Numbered from the stretch's first letter, positions 6,683-16,330 are shown. The stretch is 64,000 nucleotides of DNA from Sphingomonas sp. Leaf407 (GCF_001425385.1 NZ_LMQO01000003.1:1-64000); one strand, 5' to 3'. Notes: generated by a model from the sequence alone, not told the origin. A program made the numbers and translations.

Positions 6683-8890
6683 TCACGCCACCGCCGGCAA
6701 CCGGTCGAGATGCTTGTCGAGGGTCAGCGGATAATCGCGCAGGCGCACGCCGGTCGCGTTGTACATGGCATTGGCGACCGCCGCGCCGACGCCGCACAGG
6801 CCGAGTTCGCCGATACCCTTGGCCTTCATCGGATTGGCCTTGTCGTCGGCCTCATCGAGGAAGATCACCTCCTGGTGCGGGATGTCGGCATGGACCGGCA
6901 CCTCGTAGCTGGCGAGATCGTGGTTGACGAAGAAGCCGAAGCGCCTGTCGACCGCCAGTTCCTCCATTAGCGCCGACCCGACGCCCATCGTCATCGCGCC
7001 GATCACCTGGCTGCGCGCCGTCTGCGGATTGATGATCCGCCCTGCGGCGCACACCGCCAGCATCCGGCGCAGCCGGGTCGCGCCGGTGTACATGTCCACG
7101 CCGACCTCGACGAAATGCGCGCCGAACGTAGACAACTGCCATGTCTTGTCGAGCGTGCCGAACTCGATCTTGTCCTCGGCCACCAGTTCCCCTGCGGCGG
7201 CGGCGCGACTCAGGTCTGCGGACCGGTTGCCGCTGGTTACCTTGCCGCCCTCGAACACCGCATCGGCCGAATTATAGCCGAACCGCTGGGCGACGGCCTC
7301 GCGCAGCTTGACGCAGGCGGCATAGACGCCCGCGGTCGCATTGGCCGCACCGAACTGGCCGCCCGATCCGGCGGAAACCGGAAAGGCGGAACTGCCGAGT
7401 TTCACGACGACCGAGTCGAGCGGCACGCCCATCATCTCCGCGGCGGTCTGCGCGATAATCGTGTAGCTGCCGGTGCCGATGTCGGTCATGTCGGTCTCGA
7501 CCGTGACGACGCCGTCCCGGCCCAACCGGACGCGCGCGCCCGATGGCATGTTCATGTGATTGCGGAAGGCGGAGGCGACACCCATGCCGATCAGCCACTT
7601 ACCGTCGCGGACCTGTGCCGGCTTCGCATTGCGACGCGACCAGCCGAACTGCTGCGCGCCTTCGGTCAGACAGCGGACGAGCTGGCGCTGCGAGAAACGC
7701 CGCTTGGGGTCCTTGGGGTCTACCTGCGTGTCGTTCTTTACGCGAAAGGCGATCGGATCCATGCGGAGCTTCTCGGCCATCTCGTCCATCGCAACTTCCA
7801 GCGCCATCAGGCCCGGGGCCTCACCCGGCGCGCGCATCGCATTGCCCTCGGGCAGGTCGAGCACGGCAAGCCGCATCGACGTCAGCCGATTGGCACCCGC
7901 ATAGAGCAGCTGCGTCTGCAGCACCGCGGCTTCGGGACCGCCGTTCGGCTGATCCCCCGAACCGCTTTCATGCGCGATCGCGGTGATCGTCCCGTCCCGG
8001 GTCGCACCGATGCGGATGCGCTGGCGCGTGGCGGGGCGATGCGTCGTGTTGTTGGCCATGAACGGCCGGCTCATCGCAACCTTCACCGGGCGACCGGCAG
8101 CCTTCGCGCCAAGCGCCGCCAGCACCGCATCGCTGCGCAGGAACAGTTTCCCGCCAAAACCGCCACCGACATAGGGCGACAGAAACGTCACCTTGTCCTT
8201 CGACATGTTCAACGTGGTGGCGAGATCGGTGCGGCCCCAGTCGATCATCTGGTTCGACGTCCACACCGTCAGCGCGTCGCCGTTCCACGCGGCGATCGAT
8301 GCGAACGGCTCCATCATCGCATGGCTGTGATCCGGCGTGGTGTATTCGGCATCGAGCTTGACCGGCGCTGATGCGAAGGTCGTCTCGAACGTGCCGACCC
8401 GGTCTTCGCCCTTGCCGGGCTTCTCCGCATCGGTCAGCGGGGCCGTCTTCAACGCGGCGTCGAGGTCGAATCGGCCCTTCCCGCGGGCATAATCGACGCG
8501 GACGAGGCCGGCCGCTGCGCGCGCCTGTTCGAACGTCTCGGCGACCACGACCGCGACCGCCTGATGATAATGATCGACATCGGGTCCGGCCAGCAACTTG
8601 ACGGTGTTGTACTTGCCCTTGCCAAGCTTGCCCACGTCGGCCGCCGTCACGATCGCAATCACGCCGGGCGCAGCCTTGGCGGTGGCCGTGTCAATCGCGT
8701 TGATGCGTCCCTTGGCGACGGCGGCACCGACGACATAACCGTACGCGGCGTTCTCGATCTCGCCGTGACGTTCATAGGCGTAGGGTGCCAGACCGGTGGT
8801 CTTGAGCGGACCGTCGATCCGGGTCTGCGCACGTCCGACGACCCTCATCCGGTCGATCGGGTTGGCGGCGGCGGGTGTTTCGAACTTCAT
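6683..8890 (-). CDS. paoC: xanthine dehydrogenase-family molybdopterin-binding subunit (PaoC-like), paralogue 1
   Basis: 735 residues from ATG at 8890. The architecture matches the copy at 3831-6041: VGRAQTRIDGPLKTTG at the N-terminus, YVGGGFGGKL, GTGSYTIIAQTAAEMMG, and GIGELGLCG with the presumed catalytic Glu near the C-terminus. No signal peptide is seen. In PaoABC systems only the Fe-S subunit carries a Tat signal and the folded complex is exported as a unit. It begins 4 bp after the FAD-subunit stop, so it is the natural partner of the two small subunits. The Mo-cofactor insertion chaperone (PaoD/XdhC type) is not in this window. Confidence 0.92.
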   Translation of the reverse strand: MKFETPAAANPIDRMRVVGRAQTRIDGPLKTTGLAPYAYERHGEIENAAYGYVVGAAVAKGRINAIDTATAKAAPGVIAIVTAADVGKLGKGKYNTVKLLAGPDVDHYHQAVAVVVAETFEQARAAAGLVRVDYARGKGRFDLDAALKTAPLTDAEKPGKGEDRVGTFETTFASAPVKLDAEYTTPDHSHAMMEPFASIAAWNGDALTVWTSNQMIDWGRTDLATTLNMSKDKVTFLSPYVGGGFGGKLFLRSDAVLAALGAKAAGRPVKVAMSRPFMANNTTHRPATRQRIRIGATRDGTITAIAHESGSGDQPNGGPEAAVLQTQLLYAGANRLTSMRLAVLDLPEGNAMRAPGEAPGLMALEVAMDEMAEKLRMDPIAFRVKNDTQVDPKDPKRRFSQRQLVRCLTEGAQQFGWSRRNAKPAQVRDGKWLIGMGVASAFRNHMNMPSGARVRLGRDGVVTVETDMTDIGTGSYTIIAQTAAEMMGVPLDSVVVKLGSSAFPVSAGSGGQFGAANATAGVYAACVKLREAVAQRFGYNSADAVFEGGKVTSGNRSADLSRAAAAGELVAEDKIEFGTLDKTWQLSTFGAHFVEVGVDMYTGATRLRRMLAVCAAGRIINPQTARSQVIGAMTMGVGSALMEELAVDRRFGFFVNHDLASYEVPVHADIPHQEVIFLDEADDKANPMKAKGIGELGLCGVGAAVANAMYNATGVRLRDYPLTLDKHLDRLPAVA

Positions 8891-8894
8891 GAGC

Positions 8895-9845
8895 CTATGC
8901 CTTCGCTTCGGCGAGGACCGAGGCAAGCGCGCGGGTGGCAAGCGGCAGCTTGAACGCATTGTCCTTGGTCGGCGTCGCGCCCTGGAACGCGCGCGCGGTC
9001 ACGGCGGCGGCACCGCGTGGCAGCAACGCATCCGCCGCCTCGACACGCCACGGCTTCGGCGCCACGCCGCCGAACGCGACACGCCCGGTGCCGTCGGCCT
9101 GAATCACCGCCGCGACCGATACCAGCGCATAGGCGTAGGACGCGCGGTCGCGTACCTTCTCGTAGAAATGCTTGCCGCCAATCGGTCGGGGCAGGGTCAC
9201 TGCGGTGATCAGCTCGCCCTGCTTCAGCACGGTATCCTGCTGGGGCGTGTTGCCCCACAGCCGATGGAAGTCGGCGATCGGGATCGAGCGGCGCTGGCCG
9301 GTCGCGTCGACCGTCTCGATCACCGCGTCGAGCACGCGCATCGCCACTGCCATGTCGCCCGGGAACGTCGCGATGCAGCTGTCGCTGACGCCGATCACGC
9401 CCAACTGGCGCGAATAGCCGCCGATCGCGGCGCATCCCGAACCCGGCTTACGCTTGTTGCACGCCATGTTGGTGTCGTAGAAATAGGGGCAGCGTGTCCG
9501 CTGGAGCAAATTGCCCGCGGTCGACGCCTTGTTGCGCAACTGGCCCGAGGCGCCCGCGACGATCGCGCGGGTCAGAACGCCGTAGTCGCGGCGGATGCGC
9601 TCGTCGGCGGCGAGATTGGTATTGGTCACCAGTGCGCCGATGCGGAGACCGCCGTCAGCGGTCGCCTCGATCTTGTCGAAGCCGAGATCCTGCACGTCGA
9701 CCAGATGCGTTGGCGTCTCCACCTCGATCTTCATCAGGTCGAGCAGGTTTGTCCCGCCCGCGATGAACTTGGCGGTCGGATTGCCTGCAACTGCGAGGGC
9801 CGCCGCCCCGGCATCCTTGGCGCGTTCGTAGGTGAAGGCCCTCAT
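8895..9845 (-). CDS. paoB: xanthine dehydrogenase-family FAD-binding subunit (PaoB-like)
   Basis: 316 residues. This medium subunit relays electrons from the Fe-S clusters to FAD and an external acceptor. The FAD-binding pattern [11 protein letters not shown] lies near residue 30 and a second flavin contact, [19 protein letters not shown], near residues 98-116. A cysteine cluster at 119, 129 and 138 (CPYFY, ACNK, GSGC) corresponds to the extra 4Fe-4S site of E. coli PaoB and separates this type from plain xanthine dehydrogenases. The start ATG overlaps the stop of the 2Fe-2S subunit gene (ATGA), so translation is coupled. Confidence 0.93.
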   Translation of the reverse strand: MRAFTYERAKDAGAAALAVAGNPTAKFIAGGTNLLDLMKIEVETPTHLVDVQDLGFDKIEATADGGLRIGALVTNTNLAADERIRRDYGVLTRAIVAGASGQLRNKASTAGNLLQRTRCPYFYDTNMACNKRKPGSGCAAIGGYSRQLGVIGVSDSCIATFPGDMAVAMRVLDAVIETVDATGQRRSIPIADFHRLWGNTPQQDTVLKQGELITAVTLPRPIGGKHFYEKVRDRASYAYALVSVAAVIQADGTGRVAFGGVAPKPWRVEAADALLPRGAAAVTARAFQGATPTKDNAFKLPLATRALASVLAEAKA

Positions 9846-10480
9846 GCGTCTGCTCCCGCGACTTCGGCCATCGCATCGGCGATGTTGGAATAGGCTCCGC
9901 AGCGACAGATGTTACCGCTCATCCGCTCGCGCATCTCGATGTTCGTCGCGGTCGGCTTCGCATTCAGGTCACGCTGTACGTGACTAGGCACGCCGCGCTT
10001 GATCTCGTCGAGCATCGCAACGGCGGAGCAGATCTGGCCGGGGGTGCAATAGCCGCACTGGTAGCCGTCGTGCTTGATGAAGGCCGCCTGCATCGGATGC
10101 AGCTTGTCCGGTTTGCCCAGGCCCTCGATCGTAGTGATCTCGTTGCCGTCGTGCATGACCGCCAGGCTCAGGCAGGAATTGATGCGCACGCCATCGACCA
10201 TCACGGTGCAGGCACCGCACTGGCCATGATCGCAGCCCTTCTTGGTGCCCGTCAGCTGCAGATGCTCGCGCAGCGCGTCGAGCAGGGTCGTGCGCGGATC
10301 AAGATCCATTTCCCGCTTTTCACCGTTGACCACGAATCGCACGGGCAAGGTCGGAGAGGCCTGCGGCTGGGGCGGTGATGCGGCGAGCGCGCTTCCCGGT
10401 GAAGCGACGACCACGGCAGTCGCCGCGCTGCCAGCTAGCAGACCGCGTCGTGAAAGCTCAATTTCTGATGTGTGGGGCAT
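9842..10480 (-). CDS. paoA: 2Fe-2S subunit of periplasmic aldehyde oxidoreductase (PaoA-like), Tat-exported
   Basis: 212 residues from ATG at 10480, preceded by GGAGCG 8 bases upstream. The N-terminus has a twin-arginine signal ([13 protein letters not shown]) followed by an Ala-rich cleavage region, so the whole complex should be moved folded to the periplasm. A plant-type ferredoxin domain follows ([12 protein letters not shown] and a later Cys in INSCLSL). The second all-helical 2Fe-2S domain has CGYCTPGQ and NICRCGAY. It is first in the minus-strand operon paoA-paoB-paoC1-isochorismatase-paoC2. In E. coli the complex detoxifies aromatic aldehydes; here the substrate is unknown. Confidence 0.94.
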   Translation of the reverse strand: MPHTSEIELSRRGLLAGSAATAVVVASPGSALAASPPQPQASPTLPVRFVVNGEKREMDLDPRTTLLDALREHLQLTGTKKGCDHGQCGACTVMVDGVRINSCLSLAVMHDGNEITTIEGLGKPDKLHPMQAAFIKHDGYQCGYCTPGQICSAVAMLDEIKRGVPSHVQRDLNAKPTATNIEMRERMSGNICRCGAYSNIADAMAEVAGADA

Positions 10481-10654
10481 GGATTTTGCGCTCCTTTCGC
10501 CCCAACGGGCACCTGCGATAGAATTTCGATCCGCGTCATTGCCGTGGGACCATCTTAACGCGTCAACCGCCGCTGTAGTGCGTGCGCAATATTCAACGAG
10601 GTGATGAGTGCTGCTCACCGTCGTATGCGACGACGAAGACGGTCGACCTGACGC

Positions 10655-11164
10655 TCAACTGCGCTCCTTTATCTGCAACGTGACCGGCCCGGGCGTATCG
10701 AACATGCTTACGTCGCCGTTGACCCGGCCGAGGACGACGATCCCGGGCGATGGAACGCGGCCATTCCGGTAATAGATGACGAAATCATTCGTGCCCCAGA
10801 GCCCGATCGTTCCAGCCGAGAAGTCGGTCTGCCGCGGCCCCCCGGGCAAAAGGGCGGGCAACGGTCCGGTCTTCTCCTGTCGGAGATGGTCGCGCATCTC
10901 GACGGTGAGCGGGAGCCTCGCCAGCAGCGCCCGAGTGGCGGGGCTATCGACGAGGTCGGCAGTGATCCGGCCTCGTTCGGAGGATATCACGATGCCTCCG
11001 CCAACGACCGCACGCGTCGCCGGCGAAGTATCGCTGTCGCCGTTCGCCACCGCAACGTCTCCATTACTTGTGCTGGCTGCATCACCGGGGTGGTCCTCGG
11101 CGGCGCACCCGGATGCCAGACTGCCCGTCATGATTAGCATTGCCATCTTGATCCCGGTTTTCAC
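10655..11164 (-). CDS. cyclophilin-like fold lipoprotein
   Basis: 169 residues from GTG at 11164, chosen because it gives a lysine-containing n-region and has AAGGCGG upstream; other starts at 11182 (TTG) and 11146 (ATG) are possible. The lipobox SLASGC marks a lipoprotein. After a Ser/Asp-rich linker the mature part (ITADLVDSPATRALLARLP, then ...FSAGTIGLWGTNDFVIYYRNG, ...IVVLGRVNG) matches the bacterial cyclophilin-like family (Cyclophil_like2), which has the barrel fold without proven isomerase activity. It lies between the aldehyde oxidoreductase operon and the cupin gene on the same strand and may be co-expressed with the latter. Function unknown. Confidence 0.72.
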   Translation of the reverse strand: MKTGIKMAMLIMTGSLASGCAAEDHPGDAASTSNGDVAVANGDSDTSPATRAVVGGGIVISSERGRITADLVDSPATRALLARLPLTVEMRDHLRQEKTGPLPALLPGGPRQTDFSAGTIGLWGTNDFVIYYRNGRVPSPGIVVLGRVNGDVSMFDTPGPVTLQIKERS

Positions 11165-11254
11165 TTTCGCCGCCTTCCACAAATGCGTTTGCGGGCATCT
11201 TCACTCGGCTGATGGATGCCGGATCGACCTCGGCACCCATCGCTCCTGCGGAGT

Positions 11255-11776
11255 TCACGGCTTGCCGCTGTCCGTGCCGGGACCGGCGCGATATTGCGCG
11301 TCGGTCACCTGCTCCATCCACTTGACCGGCGAGCCGTTCAGCGATTCCTGGATCGCGATATGGGTCATCGCCTGCGTGGGGGTGGCGCCGTGCCAGTGCT
11401 TGCGATCGGGCGGACACCACAGCACGTCGCCCGCCTGAAACTCGATCGTCGGACCGCCTTCGACCTGCGTCCACCCGACCCCTTCCGTCACGATCAGCGT
11501 CTGACCGAGTGGATGGGTATGCCACGCGGTACGAGCGCCGGGCTCGAAATGGACCGTCGCGCCGCCGACCCGGGAGGGCGAGGGACGCTGGAACTGCCCG
11601 CTGATGGTCACCTTGCCGGTGAAATACTCCGGCGAGCCGTCGGTCGTTTTTTGATCGGCCTTGCGCGTGACTTCCATGGTGGATCTCCTGTCCTGGGCCT
11701 GAGCAGAGTGCGAAATGGTCATGGTCATGATTGCCAGCATTACGCCGCGGATGGTCGTCGAATCGATGGTCTTCAT
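11255..11776 (-). CDS. cupin protein resembling (R)-mandelonitrile (hydroxynitrile) lyases, with export signal
   Basis: 173 residues from ATG at 11776; residues 1-28 (ending HSAQAQ) form a signal peptide. A second plausible start, ATG at 11674 in front of EVTRKAD, has a strong AGGAGA and would give a cytosolic 139-residue form. The core is one cupin barrel with metal ligands in [10 protein letters not shown] and HWHGATP, and the tail [10 protein letters not shown]. This pattern is that of the small manganese cupins of the Granulicella hydroxynitrile lyase type, often labelled carboxymuconolactone-decarboxylase-like cupin. It could cleave cyanohydrins to aldehyde and cyanide, which would fit the aldehyde oxidoreductase nearby, but the activity is inferred. 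Confidence 0.8.
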   Translation of the reverse strand: MKTIDSTTIRGVMLAIMTMTISHSAQAQDRRSTMEVTRKADQKTTDGSPEYFTGKVTISGQFQRPSPSRVGGATVHFEPGARTAWHTHPLGQTLIVTEGVGWTQVEGGPTIEFQAGDVLWCPPDRKHWHGATPTQAMTHIAIQESLNGSPVKWMEQVTDAQYRAGPGTDSGKP

Positions 11777-11832
11777 TGCGTCATCGCCCTTGCGAAAATT
11801 GTTGCTGTGGAAGGGTGCTCGGTCGGTGTGCA

Positions 11833-13047
11833 TCAGAACGTTGCCGTGGATGACCGGTCGGTGGTCCTGCTTCCGGCGTGGCCGAGCAAAGCCGAGCCAA
11901 GCAGAACCAGCGCCGCGGCAAGGAAGGTGGCGCTTGGTCCGAAAGCATCGAACAGCAAGCCACCCCCGGCGGCCCCCAGCGTGATCGCGAGCTGCACCAC
12001 GGCCACCATCAGCCCGCCCGCCGCTTCCGCATCCTCGGGCAGCGTGCGGCTCAGCCATGTCCACCAGGCCACCGGCAGCGCGGTGCCGACGAAGCCCCAC
12101 GCGCCCAGCAGCAGAGCGACGGCGACGGGGATAGAACCAAGCGCGATCAGGGCGAATGCGATCCCCGCCATGATGACCGGAGCCGCGACCAACGTAACCG
12201 ACAGGTTCCAGGCGACGAAGCGGCCGATCAGCCAGGTGCCCGCAAGGCCTGCCGCGCCCATGCCGAGCAGCATGGCCGAGAGGAGCGAGACGCTGACGCC
12301 CGTGACCTGCTCGAGGAACGGACGAAGATAAGTGAACAGCGCGAACTGCCCCATGAACAGCAGGCCGACCGCCCCCATGCCGATCCGCGCTTCGGGCCGA
12401 CGCAGCACACCGAGCGAACCGGTCGCACCGGATGCGCGATTGGGCGCCATCGACGGCAGCGTCGCCCATTGCCACGCGAACGTCGCGACGGCGAGCGGAA
12501 CGACGATGAAGAATGCGCTGCGCCAGCCGATATACTGGCCCAGGAAGCTGCCGAGTGGGGCGGCGATCGTCGTAGCCAGCGCATTGCCGCCGTTCAGCAA
12601 GGCCAGTCCCTTGGGAACTTGTTCGGTCGGCACTAGGCGCATGACCGTCGCCGTCGACATCGACCAGAACCCGCCGATGGCGATGCCCAGCAGCGCGCGA
12701 CCCGCGACCAGTACGAGGTAGGTCGGCGCGAATGCCACCGTCAGTCCGGAGACCAGCATCAACAGGGTCAGACCGAGCAGCAGATGGCGCCGGTCGATAC
12801 CCGCTGCCAGTGACGCGATCGTCAGGCTGGTCACGACCGCGAAGATCCCGGACACTGAAATCGCCTGTCCGGCCGCCCCTTCGGTGACGCGCAGGTCGGC
12901 CGCGATCGGCGTCAGGATGCTTACCGGCATGAACTCGGACGCGATCAGCGTCGACACGCATAAGGTGAGCGCCAGGACCGCACCCCAGCGCGCCGTTGAT
13001 GCCGCCGGCGGGAGATGCCGGGCGTCGGTGTTTGCCATACTGGTCAT
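11833..13047 (-). CDS. MFS transporter, DHA1 drug/nucleoside efflux type
   Basis: 404 residues from ATG at 13047 (a second in-frame ATG is at 13038). About 12 hydrophobic segments are visible. The opening motif [21 protein letters not shown] is typical of the NepI/YdhP/AraJ branch of drug:H+ antiporters, and a short RR-containing cytoplasmic loop (IDRRHLLLG) follows helix 2. It should export small organic compounds from the inner membrane. The LysR gene lies 118 bp upstream on the same strand and the cupin gene 56 bp downstream, so regulator, pump and cupin may form one response unit. Cargo unknown. Confidence 0.85.
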   Translation of the reverse strand: MTSMANTDARHLPPAASTARWGAVLALTLCVSTLIASEFMPVSILTPIAADLRVTEGAAGQAISVSGIFAVVTSLTIASLAAGIDRRHLLLGLTLLMLVSGLTVAFAPTYLVLVAGRALLGIAIGGFWSMSTATVMRLVPTEQVPKGLALLNGGNALATTIAAPLGSFLGQYIGWRSAFFIVVPLAVATFAWQWATLPSMAPNRASGATGSLGVLRRPEARIGMGAVGLLFMGQFALFTYLRPFLEQVTGVSVSLLSAMLLGMGAAGLAGTWLIGRFVAWNLSVTLVAAPVIMAGIAFALIALGSIPVAVALLLGAWGFVGTALPVAWWTWLSRTLPEDAEAAGGLMVAVVQLAITLGAAGGGLLFDAFGPSATFLAAALVLLGSALLGHAGSRTTDRSSTATF

Positions 13048-13165
13048 GCCTGTGTCCCTCTGGTCCTGTCGGGCCTTCGAGACACGATTATGGGGGCGGG
13101 AGCGGCACAGGGTTAGCGGGTGTCTGATCCATGCCACGATGAGCAAGGCTCATCATTGCGACCGG

Positions 13166-14074
13166 TCATGACCCGAGCGGATGGATTTCCCTGATGAGCT
13201 CGATGAGCAGGCGAAGCCCCGTCGGCACCTGTCGCCGGCCCGAATAATAGATATGAAAACCCTGACCGGTCGACACCCAGTCCTCAAGGACGGCGTGCAA
13301 CTCGCCGCTGTTCACGAGTGATGCGACCGTGGGTTCGGGAAGATACGCTAACCCGACGCCGCGCCGGACGAGGCTCAGCCCGAACTGGGTTTCATCGAAA
13401 GTGATCGGCCCCGGAACATCCAGCTCGAACGTCTCGCCTTCCTTGTCGAACTCCCAATGATAGATGCTGCCGTCGCCCAGGCGGATCCGTAGGCAGCGAT
13501 GGTCCTTCAGGTGAAGCGGATGCGTGGGGACACCGTGCCTCGCCAGATAGGCTGGCGAGCCGACGACGACCCAATGGATATCAGGCGACAGTCTTTGAGC
13601 GATCATGTCCTCGGGGACGGTGCCGCCATAACGAATGCCGGCATCAGCCCCTTCCGAGATGACATCGACCAGATGGTTGGTGACGGCCACGTCGATCTGG
13701 ATCTCGGGATACCGCTCCACGAAGATCGGCAGGACCGGACCCAGCAGCAGCGTGGCGGCATGTTCGAGGATGTTCAGGCGGATGCGACCGGAGGGCTCGT
13801 CACGGTAGCGGTTGAGGGCCTCCGCGGCGGATCCGATTGCCTCGAACGGCTCGACGATCTTGCCCAGAAGCTCCTCTCCCGCGGCCGTCAGCGTGACGCT
13901 TCGGTTGGTCCGGTTCAGCAGCCTGACGCCCAGCCGGGTTTCGAGGCCCTTGAGCGAATGGCTTAGCGCCGACGCGCTGACACCAAGATCAAGCCCGGCA
14001 CGCCGAAAGCTGCGATGGTTGGCGATCGCGAGGAAATAGCTGAAATCGGCGAGGTCGGTGCGGCTGATCTTCAT
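13166..14074 (-). CDS. LysR-family transcriptional regulator
   Basis: 302 residues from ATG at 14074, which puts the helix-turn-helix at the expected place (DFSYFLAIANHRSFRRAGLDLGVSASALS at about residues 9-37, quoted in part: SFRRAGLDLGVSASALSHSL). The substrate-binding domain follows (from about residue 90, with the usual DAGIRYGG, WVVVGSPAYLARHG and GLGLAYLPE-like GVGLAYLPE). Such proteins sense a small metabolite and activate neighbouring genes. The usual divergent arrangement is absent here; the MFS and cupin genes downstream on the same strand are the likely targets. The intergenic region upstream (14075-14301) holds a dispersed repeat. Confidence 0.9.
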   Translation of the reverse strand: MKISRTDLADFSYFLAIANHRSFRRAGLDLGVSASALSHSLKGLETRLGVRLLNRTNRSVTLTAAGEELLGKIVEPFEAIGSAAEALNRYRDEPSGRIRLNILEHAATLLLGPVLPIFVERYPEIQIDVAVTNHLVDVISEGADAGIRYGGTVPEDMIAQRLSPDIHWVVVGSPAYLARHGVPTHPLHLKDHRCLRIRLGDGSIYHWEFDKEGETFELDVPGPITFDETQFGLSLVRRGVGLAYLPEPTVASLVNSGELHAVLEDWVSTGQGFHIYYSGRRQVPTGLRLLIELIREIHPLGS

Positions 14075-14240
14075 GGCCGCATTCTGCTCGCTATGCCCAT
14101 TGGTGGCAATTTCGTCCGGCGATCGGCGGGAATCGTCCTGCGAAAACCGCCGTCGCGTCAGCATATCCTAGCCGCAGCCCCTACATTCGCCCGGCCCGGC
14201 GATCCACGAGGCCTTCATCTTCGGCCGTCCCTCGGGACGC

Positions 14241-14293
14241 AAATTCTCCAATGATCTGAGTGCCCAGTTTTGTCTCCTGTGGGGCACCACTCT
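14241..14293. repeat. dispersed repeat with GTGCCC/GGGCAC arms, copy B
   Basis: Partner of 3331-3383, same orientation about 10.9 kb away. GTGCCC (14261-14266) and GGGCAC (14283-14288) can form a stem. It sits between the stop of the GH127 gene and the promoter region of the LysR gene. Confidence 0.65.
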
Positions 14294-14301
14294 CCCCTAC
14301 A

Positions 14302-16281
14302 TCACGCGGCTTCGCCGCTCCCGCCCAGTTTCCAGTAGGTCGCATAGCGTTCGTGCGCGATGCGGTGGTAGGGGATCAGCCGCACCGGCGCACCGTCGGC
14401 GGCGGGGATCGTGAATTCCAGCGCCCCCGGGCCGGGGCGGATCGCCGCGACCAGTGCGTCTGGATCGCCGGCAAGGACCGGGACCGCGACCGGCGTGTCG
14501 TTATACTCGCCATATCTGCGTTCGTTGACGATGATGTCCGCGCCGGGCGCAAGACCCTGCCGCCCGAGCGCTCCGGCCAGCACCAGCGGGCCATGAGTGA
14601 AGGCGACGATGTCGGGCGCGGTCGGCGCGACATGGACGGCGGAGCGCATGACCAGGCGCAGTTCGACCTCGTCGCCTTTGCGCCACGTCCGCCGCACGTC
14701 GATATAGCGGCCGGGCATGGTCGAGCGGACCGCCTCGACACCGTTGACCAGCACGGTGGCGGTGGCGCTCCATTGCGGATGGCGCAGTTTCAGCGTGGCA
14801 TCGACCGGGCGGGGCGAGGACCAGCGCAGTCGCGTGTCGGCGGTATCGGGAAACTGCGTGACCTGCGTCACCACCGCGTCCTTCGCCTGCCAGCGCACCG
14901 TCGAGGGGATGAACAGGTTCACATAGAGTGCGTCGTCACCCTGGAAATAGATCGAGTCGCGATATTTGACATGGTTTTCCATGCCGGTGCCGGTGCAGCA
15001 CCAGAACGAGTCCTCCGGCGTGTGATAGAGCTTCATGTAGCCCGGCCGCGCGCCCTGGAAATAGGTCGCCATGCCGCTGTCGGGGTCCTGCGAGGCGAGG
15101 ATGCCGTTGTAGAGCGTGCGTTCGTAATAATCGGCATAGGCGACCTGCGGATCGTGCAGGAACAGCGCGCGGGTGAGGCGCAGCATGTTGTGCTGGCAAC
15201 AGGTTTCCGATGCCTTGGCCGAAAAGACATGGTCGGCGATGTCGGCGGCGGCGAAGAAATGTTCGTTGTCGCCATGCCCGCCGGTCACGAACGACCGGGT
15301 CTGCGCGACGGTGCGCCAGAAGAAGGTCGCGGCGCTGGCATACTCGGCCTTGCCGGTCACTTCCCACAGGCGGTGATAGCCGATGATCTTGGGGATCTGC
15401 GTGTTGGCGTGCAGCCCGTCGAGATGATCGCGTTCCTTCGCCAGCGGCGCGAGGATCGCCTTTTGCGCGAAGCGTTCGGCGGTAGTGCGATAGTCGGCGT
15501 TGCCGGTCATGACATAGAGGTCGGCGAAGATCTCGCTCATGCCGCCGTGTTCGGTTTCCAGCATCGTTTCGACCTGCGCATCGCCCATCGGCCGGGTGGC
15601 GACGACCGCCCAGTCGGCGAAGCGCAACAGCACCGCGCGGGCGCCTGCGCTGTCGGCCAGCAGCGCGGCGTCACGCAGGCCGGCATAGAGTTTGTGCAGC
15701 GTGTACCACGGCACGCCGGTGATCGGATCGCCGCGCAGATGGGCGGCGATCAGTGCCGCGCCGCCCGGAAAGGCGCAGACGAGGCCGGAGTTCGCCGCCT
15801 GCTGGCACGCCGCCAGCTCGCGCGCGATATGGTCGATCCGGTGGCGATAGTCGGTGTCGCCGGTCGAGCGCCACGCCAGCGCGCAGCCCGACAGATAATG
15901 GCCCAGCGTATGGCCATGGCAGTTGATTTCGGCCCACGCCGGTTCGGATTCCCAGCCGCCATAGACCGGTGCCCTGGGGGCGAGGCCCGCGTTCCTGCGG
16001 AAATTGTGGAGCATCCGGTCGGGCACGAGCGACCGGAGATAGGCTTCGGTCTTGTGCTGCGCGTGGAGGAACGGGCTGTCGGCCAGCGTCACGTCGGCGA
16101 GGTCGAATGGCCGTAGCTTCGCCACCGGACCCTGCATCGTTGCGGGAGGTGGCGCTGCGACGGCCTGTCCGGCGGTGGTCAGAAGCGGACCGGCGGCCAG
16201 CGCGCCGCTCCCCGCATGCTTCAGGAACGCGCGACGTGACGCGCCGGTGCAGCAGGAGTCGGCCAATCCACTATCCTTCAC
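14302..16281 (-). CDS. glycoside hydrolase family 127 beta-L-arabinofuranosidase, Tat-exported
   Basis: 659 residues from a GTG at 16281; a TTG at 16266 has a better ribosome site (GAAGGA) and is a real alternative. A twin-arginine signal (ASRRAFLKHAGSGALAAG, residues 14-31) sends it to the periplasm. The (alpha/alpha)6 GH127/DUF1680 domain follows. Known members use a zinc-bound cysteine nucleophile. The equivalents here are E359 and C361 in SETCCQHN and C428/C429 in FWCCTGTG. It should release L-arabinofuranose from plant glycans or glycoproteins. A promoter/operator matching that of the arabinose permease gene lies right upstream, so co-regulation is likely although the genes are about 6 kb apart. 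Confidence 0.9.
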   Translation of the reverse strand: MKDSGLADSCCTGASRRAFLKHAGSGALAAGPLLTTAGQAVAAPPPATMQGPVAKLRPFDLADVTLADSPFLHAQHKTEAYLRSLVPDRMLHNFRRNAGLAPRAPVYGGWESEPAWAEINCHGHTLGHYLSGCALAWRSTGDTDYRHRIDHIARELAACQQAANSGLVCAFPGGAALIAAHLRGDPITGVPWYTLHKLYAGLRDAALLADSAGARAVLLRFADWAVVATRPMGDAQVETMLETEHGGMSEIFADLYVMTGNADYRTTAERFAQKAILAPLAKERDHLDGLHANTQIPKIIGYHRLWEVTGKAEYASAATFFWRTVAQTRSFVTGGHGDNEHFFAAADIADHVFSAKASETCCQHNMLRLTRALFLHDPQVAYADYYERTLYNGILASQDPDSGMATYFQGARPGYMKLYHTPEDSFWCCTGTGMENHVKYRDSIYFQGDDALYVNLFIPSTVRWQAKDAVVTQVTQFPDTADTRLRWSSPRPVDATLKLRHPQWSATATVLVNGVEAVRSTMPGRYIDVRRTWRKGDEVELRLVMRSAVHVAPTAPDIVAFTHGPLVLAGALGRQGLAPGADIIVNERRYGEYNDTPVAVPVLAGDPDALVAAIRPGPGALEFTIPAADGAPVRLIPYHRIAHERYATYWKLGGSGEAA

Positions 16282-16293
16282 CCAAGTATGTTA

Positions 16294-16310
16294 TTTTGTC
16301 CGACTAATAT
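16294..16310 (-). promoter_or_regulatory. putative GntR-type operator in front of the GH127 gene
   Basis: Plus strand TTTTGTCCGACTAATAT, close to an inverted repeat around a central base (GTC-N-GAC with AT-rich flanks). It matches the site at 22009-22024 (TTTTGTC-T-GACTATAT on the minus strand) apart from one extra A. It overlaps the predicted -10 element, as expected for a repressor site. Confidence 0.55.
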
Positions 16311-16330
16311 CATGCCACGCTTCCCGGCAA
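16304..16330 (-). promoter_or_regulatory. putative promoter of the GH127 gene
   Basis: Read on the minus strand: TTGCCG, 15 bases, TATTAG. The same spacing and a similar -35 (TTGACG) occur before the FucP-type permease gene at 21989-22015. A 15-base spacer is shorter than optimal for sigma-70. Confidence 0.4.

Noticed and set aside
11255..12961. A 568-codon minus-strand frame covering cupin and MFS regions
   Set aside because: The upstream portion is a shifted-frame shadow of the MFS gene; the cupin gene starts at 11776 with its own signal peptide.
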